A model generated the notes under the pieces. The model ran no database searches. It had not been told where the DNA came from and was given only the letters and a program-made list of their open reading frames with translations. Both the position numbers and the translations under genes were made by a program. Below are positions 57,797 to 64,000 of a stretch of DNA of 64,000 nucleotides, piece after piece; position 1 is the first letter of the stretch; each line of letters starts with the position of its first letter. The DNA comes from Acanthosepion pharaonis (taxonomy: Eukaryota > Mollusca > Cephalopoda > Sepiida > Sepiidae): NCBI GenBank assembly GCA_903632075.3, contig CAHIKZ030003474.1, positions 2,722,501-2,786,500 on the forward strand, given 5' to 3'.

Positions 57797-58145
57797 TGGT
57801 CCATTTTGCTAGAATGGACCTGCCAATACATTTGCATGAGTGGTCTTTATTCACCCATATATTTCTCCATGAAATGACTCAAGTCAGTTGGCTTTTGGCT
57901 ACGAGTTGGCCAGTCAGTCGGCTGGCTGATCGGTTGAACTCTCTGGTTTCGGGCGGGGAGGAACCCAAAAGAGGCTACGCCGAAGGGCGGATTCTCTTTC
58001 GGGGAGGTAAACCGCCCCTGAACCCGTTTATACAGATTCAATGGGCATATTTTTGGCGAGCCCACGGGCTCGGAGATCCCTCGGGCTCGTAGATCCCACA
58101 TTAAACCGGCCTTGTGCCACATGATAACTTCGTGGCGGGGTGACT
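57797..58145. mobile_element. Unclassified GC-rich repeat, copy 2
   Basis: Matches 46,870-47,215. Substitutions cluster near 58,042-58,090 (GGGCATATTTTTGG, GGGCTCGGAGATC, CGGGCTCG), unlike the indel-only pattern elsewhere. Confidence 0.5.
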
Positions 58146-58379
58146 AAATATCGTTGGCTTTTGGCTACACTAGCCTATTTGTGTGTCAGACCACTGGCAA
58201 GTTAACCAATATTCTACAATAATAAGATAGACCACTTCTCAGTGTCATCCGCCATATTCTTGTTCTTTCTTCTCTTGAAGTCAGAACGCTGCGATCACTT
58301 GTCTGTATCCCTTTTGTGTTTTAATACCATTCTTACTTTGTGAACTTTTGCCTCATTACTGTTGCTTTGCCTACTTTTG

Positions 58380-58382
<3 letters not shown>

Positions 58383-58433
<51 letters not shown>

Positions 58434-58520
58434 GACATTTTTATGTTTAACGTTCTTTTTATAGATACATAAACATAAAAAATGTCTTTAATAAATAAAT
58501 TGTCGGACTTTGTCCATTTC

Positions 58521-58566
<46 letters not shown>

Positions 58567-58651
58567 GGTCTAAAAGTAGGTGGACAGTAAATGCATCTTT
58601 TATATATATACAAAAGATACATTTACTGTCAACCTACTTTTGGACTGTTTG

Positions 58652-58695
<44 letters not shown>

Positions 58696-58705
58696 ATATA
58701 TATTT
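58383..58705. repeat. TA tracts with two foldbacks, copy 2
   Basis: Contains foldback 1 (58,430-58,490) and the Tc1-end foldback (about 58,561-58,653), with TA runs of different length. The outermost arm bases of the second foldback differ (TAAAGTGG...CTGTTTGTA), making it less symmetrical than copy 1. Confidence 0.85.
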
Positions 58706-59479
58706 TTTCTTCTGTACTTTTTTTTCGCTTTTTTTTTTCTTTTGTATTGGGTTTTTTTTTTTTGTTTATTGGAAACTTTGTCAATTCTGTTTCTTGGGCA
58801 TTTCTGCCAATTACATTTAATCATTACCATTTACTCTACAGTTTTTTCATTCTTTATTTATTTTTCACTCGTTTGTTTTATCAGATTTTCTCATTCATTA
58901 ATTTTTTTCTTCTTCTTCGTCGTTCCACAGTCTGAGCCAGAAAATCTCTCTTTCATTCCAGACAAAATTCAACAATGTCCAGAAAACAAGAGTTTCATGA
59001 AGACCAGCCTCTTGTGTCTAAAATGTAATTTCTGATGTCTAATTCATCGTAAGCGAATCTTTTTCATTAGATTTCTTAGTGCGATTGACACTCAATCAGC
59101 GACGGTCACTTGGCACGCATTTCTTTCATCTTATGCTGACCGCTTGTCCAAAGAGATTCGCTGATGTCGTTATAAGATGCTTGGACATTCGGTTCATTAG
59201 CCAAATTCGGTTACAAAACAGCACGATAAAATTCGACAAGTTCCTAATATCACGTACACACAATACACTCATACGTCCTCTAACTTATTGACCTGACTAC
59301 ATCAGCCGACATACTGGCACACGGAAGCGCACAAATTTCTTAGGTGGCATCGGTGAACTTAAAAGCAGATCAACAAATACATTAATATGAATCTAAAGAA
59401 AACGCAGACACAGATAAAATTTGATCCGGATTCTCTCAAAGAAACAGTTTTATATTTGATATTTTGGCCATCACACAAA

Positions 59480-59741
59480 TATCATGATAACTACGCTCCC
59501 GACATCTTGAAAAACATCAACTACAGAATGTTGATTAACATGATAGTCTAAACAGTCATTGGTGTTCCCCAGCGTCTTCACTGGATGTTCTACAATTGTG
59601 GCTCTATTCAGCCAGGCGTCTTCTACAAATTGTCAGGTATATAATGAGAGAGCCGTTTATTAGAATCATGGTTTGAGTGATTAATTTGTTTTTATGGGTT
59701 ATCAACCTCTTGCAGGTTATTTAAAGCCAAAAATATTTTAG
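59480..59741. repeat. Local direct repeat, unit A, copy 2
   Basis: Matches 48,553-48,813. Confidence 0.82.
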
Positions 59742-60207
59742 AGTAAAAAAGGAAGCCATTTGTTATAATCATGTATAATATTATTAAACATTTATTGTTA
59801 TCAAAATCAGTCAATCAATAAACATTTTATTTAAAGTTAAGTAATAATAATTTTCACTGCATTTCTATAGTAAATCCTTCGGAATGAATTTCTATAGTAA
59901 ATCATTTTCAATGCATTTTTATATTAAACTATTAGCAGTGTATCTAAACATTAATATAATTTTTCTAAATGTTTTTTTTGTTTTTTTGTTGTTTTTTTGT
60001 AACTATATTCTTAGGCACTTTAATAACCAACTGTTTGTGTGATCATAAAATAATTTTGAAGACTGGAAAACACTCGGTTCAAAAGAATTTGTGCTATCAA
60101 TTTATGCTAGAATTTGTACATTTCAATTGTACCTGGTTGTATCATACGTATTGGATGTCTTGACATTATTTCTTCCCTAACTAATTTGCATATCTTATTA
60201 TATAAGC

Positions 60208-60455
60208 ATCATGATAATAATACTCCTGCCATCTTGAAAGCATCAACTACAGAATGTTGATCAACATGACAGTCTAAGCAGTAAATCTACATTGGATGTT
60301 CCACAATTGTGGCTCTATTCAACCAGGCGTCTTCTACAAATTGCCTGATATATACGATAAGGAAGCCGTTTGTTAGAATTGAGCTTTGAGTGATTGATTT
60401 GCTTTTTACGGATTATCAACATTTTGCAGGTTATTTAAAGCCAGAAAAAATATAT
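60208..60455. repeat. Local direct repeat, unit B, copy 2
   Basis: Matches 49,280-49,528; GTGGCTCTATTC here against GTGGTTTCTATTC in copy 1. Confidence 0.82.
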
Positions 60456-61024
60456 ATTAATTAATTAATTGACAATAGAAGTATACACCGGCATGAAAAT
60501 AAAAAGCAAAAACTTCACATTCTTGAAGCTCTCTATATAAGAAAAATACAATCAAAACTAAATAAGGTTAATTATGAGTATAGTCACAATGTTTTAAAAT
60601 ATCTATAATAGCAATGTTTTAAAACACTTAAATTTTACTTTTTTAAAACACTTAAATTGTAACTTTAAAAGAATTACGACTGTATAACTTAAAGTTGCCT
60701 CCCTTAGATAACATAATAACTTTAGCGGTTAATTTTTAAATTGATTATAACGGAGCGCGTTCATACATGTTCATAATTATAACAGCGCGTTTCATGCGCA
60801 TTTACGAAAAAAATTCACAACTATCAATTACATTAATTTTTTGTCGTAGCATTCACCCTGAAGATGATCTTGGATGAGCTTGAAAGTACTTAGGAAAATA
60901 AAGAAATGAATAAAACTACGGCGCTTAATACGAACATTAAAGCTGATCCAAGAATTCGAGAGGATTAAAATAAAATAAATATAATATATATGTCCAGATT
61001 ATTTAGCCAAACATGCTTGAACGA

Positions 61025-61026
<2 letters not shown>

Positions 61027-61080
<54 letters not shown>

Positions 61081-61132
61081 GGAGAGAGATATAAACGCCT
61101 AATTATAACCAACGTTTCGATTTATATCTCCC
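61027..61132. repeat. (TA)n tract plus short hairpin, copy 2
   Basis: Matches 50,119-50,220 with a longer TA run and loss of the TGCTGCC that precedes it in copy 1. Confidence 0.8.
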
Positions 61133-62022
61133 CAGTATCCTACATATGTATAATTCCACCAATTGGTCTTTAAATAGGTTTTGTGGTTCCGATTTTGTCG
61201 TCCTGTTGTTAATTTTTTTTTTCTTCCCAGAGATATTCCCATTTCACTATTATTTTAAACGCATAATTTGTTTTAACATGAACAGATATTGAGCAAAAAA
61301 AGTGATTTATATAATACCAGGAGTAATCAATGAATCATAGATACTATTGAACATCTAAAAATATAAAGGCAACGGATTAATTAAACGTTTCATTGGCTTC
61401 TATTTTAGTTGTAAATTTTTTATTGAATCTAAATACATTGTTTCAAGACATTTGTTTCATTGCATCTCACTATTAAAACTTTCTTACAATTACCGTCATT
61501 TTAACGGCGCGGATACACGAGTTACTAATAATAAATAAAATGAAACATTCACTTATCTGTCCTTATTCTGAGTTTCACAGAAATTGTATCCACTCATCAA
61601 CGGGCTTGATAGTAAAAAAATATATATAATCCTGTTGGGAACACTTCTATTTTTCCCGTAGAGGGAGCAAAAAGTTGGCTGAATTGATTTTCCAACTTTC
61701 GAAAACGTTGTGTTCCTGGAATTTCGAAAGTACCTAATAAAGTTATTTATAATGTCACTGTAGTTATTTTATTCCTGACGCAGACAATGATGTTGCTTTA
61801 AGAAAATCCGAACAATTTCGTTTTTTTTTTTTTTTTTTTTGTAGGGGGTCACCCAGAAATTATTCTTTAGGTTAATATAAAAAATAATTATGCCATTTAT
61901 GGGTAATGAATTATTTTTCACCCGACAACTCGTCCTGAGCCTCTCGTAATTCTATCGATATTTCCATGGAACGAGTTCTGCCGAGCTATAACTCCTTAGT
62001 TCCACCACCTCTGACCTTAAGT

Positions 62023-62618
62023 AAATGCGAATCACTTCGTATCCCAATAGTACGGAGTAAGTTCACTTCGAATAGCTTCTTCCAAAGAACTGCTGTTTTT
62101 TGGAACAGACTCCCGACAGGGTGTTTTCCCTATTCACTATAATCTTAACCTCTTCAAGTCTAGGGTTAACCATTATTTTGTCCTTTCGTATTCCAATAGT
62201 AAGAAGTTAATTATATAAGTTTATTCGAAAATAGCTTATATACAAGAACTGTTGTTTGTGGAATAGACTGTCAGCAGGATGTTTTCCCAATCATTATAAT
62301 CTTGACCCCTTCTATAGGTTTCTATAGTTAACCGTTATCTTTTTTCTTTTCGTGTTTCAAAAGTAAGAAGTAAGTTCTATTCGAATAGCTTCTTCCAAAA
62401 AAACTGCTGCTTTGGGGAACAAACTCCCGCCAGGATGTTTTCCCAATTACTATAATCTTGACCTATTCAAATCTAAGGTTAACTGTTATCATTCCTGCTT
62501 GACCCCATGAACCTCATTTTTTTTTCTTTTCTTAAACTCATACAACACCATACAGTAGCACTCTACCTTGAGTGGCTCTTAGGCCTTGTATTGGGTGAAT
62601 ATTAGTAAAAAAAAAAAA
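62023..62618 (+). pseudogene. L2/CR1-like LINE triple C-terminus and tail, copy 2
   Basis: Matches 51,110-51,716. The poly(A) tail is about 12 bases here against about 30 in copy 1. Confidence 0.84.
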
Positions 62619-63064
62619 GGATTTCTACATTTCCTCATTGGTAGCTTCTCTTACCAATAAAGCATGTTGATATATTTGTTTCTAACGCATTCTCATACAT
62701 TACTACGCCTTTTGAGACTTTGCCACAAAGTCTGAGCAATTTATATTGCTACAGCCTACAGAAAAGGTAAAAGAAATTAAATATAAATTTCTTGTAGAAA
62801 TAACAGCAGAATGCCATAGAGTTTTGTTCGTATCTCTGAGAATTCATGAAGGCTCTTCTCTGGGGAAGGAGACTGACCTTCCAAGAAAATCATTTTGACC
62901 TTTGGGAAAATGATGTGAACTAATTTAAAGCGTAAATTCTTATTCGTGTCCCCACCCCCCAACTTAGAAGCGGCTCTCACTCAAACCACTGACGACAGGC
63001 ATGAAGTCATAACGAGCGTTTGTAAAGAAGGAAACTATCATCTGCACTTTGCATTCCTTTCTGT

Positions 63065-64000
63065 TCAACTTTCGTCTTTTCAGGTTGCTATTCTATATTA
63101 AACTATCATCTCTCTCTTTCTCTCTCTTTCTTTCTCACTCTCCACTTTTTCTCTTTATCTCACCTGTCTCTACTACAATGTATCCTTTGCTTTCTTTTTT
63201 TTTTTTACCTTCGTTTTTGATGCTAACTTCTCAGTCACGTGCAGCTTTGAAAAGCTGTCAATCGTAAGCTGTACTGCGCATGAGTGGATATTTCTTCGTT
63301 CTCTTTCTCAACCACTCCTCCCTTCCTCTTTCTCTTTCTCTCTCTCTCTCTCTCTCCCTCACCTCTCTCTCTCTCTCTCTTTCTCTCCCCCCCCACGTTT
63401 TTATCCTAGCGACCCATTCGCCATCACCGGCGTTTTCCAATCGACAAATGTGAATCTTCGAATCAGATCATCCGATGGTTATCCGCGAAAATAAATACGA
63501 CCATTTGACAGTTCAGTCATTGTTACGCCTGCGTGGCTTTTCGCTTGGTCCGTTTCTGGGGGCCACACTACCGATCAACACCATTAATTCAAGTCGCAAC
63601 GAGTCCAGTTGGATGATATTCTAATATTTCATCTAACTCTCACTTCGTCGTTGCTTTCTGCTGGATTTTGTCATGGACTCTTTACCGATGTTTCCTGGCG
63701 GACAAGTTTTAACGCTGAATTTCCCAGCTCACTGATCGGCCTGTTGACAGGTATACAAGGTTGGGTGGTCCTGGTGATTGAGAGAGTTGGGTAAAGGTAG
63801 AGGAGAAACGGCTGAACAAGTGACAGGATGGGACATTTTTAATAAGTAGGAAAAATATTAATACTTGCTAAGAGCGAGTGAAATTTCCTTTGAAATCCTT
63901 GCAATCTGAAAATATTGTTAGGCGATAAGTAAAGATGGCCGGGCTGGGTAATGTTGCACTTTGAGGAATAACTATCACAGTTCCTGTCAACTGGGTCATC
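63065..64000. other. Unduplicated right flank with CT tracts
   Basis: CT-rich tracts lie at about 63,105-63,165 and 63,297-63,388. Between and after them the sequence is less AT-rich (for example TACTGCGCATGAG near 63,272 and AAGATGGCCGGG near 63,931). No open frame carries a recognised domain; the 61-codon frame at 63,609-63,794 spans a possible donor-like CAG-GTATAC at 63,747. This could be the edge of a unique, gene-proximal region, but that is speculative. Confidence 0.45.

Larger units (their letters stand above)
52158..63064. repeat. 10.9-kb tandem segmental duplication, copy 2
   Basis: Direct repeat of copy 1 in the same order, about 27 bp shorter overall. The right breakpoint is at about 63,061-63,064, where CATTCCTTTCTG is followed by TTCAACTTTCG instead of TGAATG. 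Junction and both flanks share a 3-bp TGT. Most differences from copy 1 are homopolymer or single-base indels. Confidence 0.96.

Noticed and set aside
63609..63794. First exon of a secreted protein ending in a CAG-GTATAC donor
   Set aside because: The frame is short, without a recognised domain, and the splice site is a single weak match.

Overview
This is a stretch of animal (metazoan) nuclear DNA with no recognisable host protein-coding gene, rRNA or functional tRNA gene. It is AT-rich and full of TA, GT, CT and GATA microsatellites, dead transposons and satellite DNA. The transposon mix is RTE-type and L2/CR1-like LINEs, a Penelope-like element with a GIY-YIG domain, tRNA-headed SINEs, a Helitron, and Tc1/mariner/pogo-type DNA elements. 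This suggests an invertebrate, plausibly a mollusc and perhaps a cephalopod, but the organism is an inference from repeat style only.

Layout. 1-9 kb: microsatellites, at least four decayed RTE LINE copies, an unclassified short retroelement ('family B'), a 632-bp Helitron inserted in one family B copy, and a tRNA-headed SINE. 9-19 kb: a 181-bp MITE with perfect 17-bp terminal inverted repeats, an 830-bp pyrimidine tract, a SINE-derived foldback, a Penelope-like remnant, a 240-bp hairpin, an internally deleted Tc1-like element that keeps its helix-turn-helix, and six tandem 138-bp tRNA-like units. 19.2-38.0 kb: one 18.8-kb satellite array of a 117-bp monomer, itself built of four ~29-bp sub-repeats, with higher-order blocks in the core and divergent edges. 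38-41.2 kb: scattered SINE and LINE remnants. 41.2-63.1 kb: two tandem copies of a 10.9-kb segment holding the same nested elements in the same order (SINE, minisatellite, RTE LINE, mariner, two pogo-like MITEs, foldbacks, L2-like LINE tails). 63.1-64 kb: an unduplicated right flank with CT tracts.

Nothing here forms a pathway or operon. The content is a record of insertion, nesting, tandem amplification and decay. Most open reading frames are repeat artefacts. The two 10.9-kb copies differ mainly by homopolymer-length changes, and similar length noise clusters in parts of the satellite, so long-read consensus error or a falsely retained haplotype must be excluded before the duplication is treated as biology.
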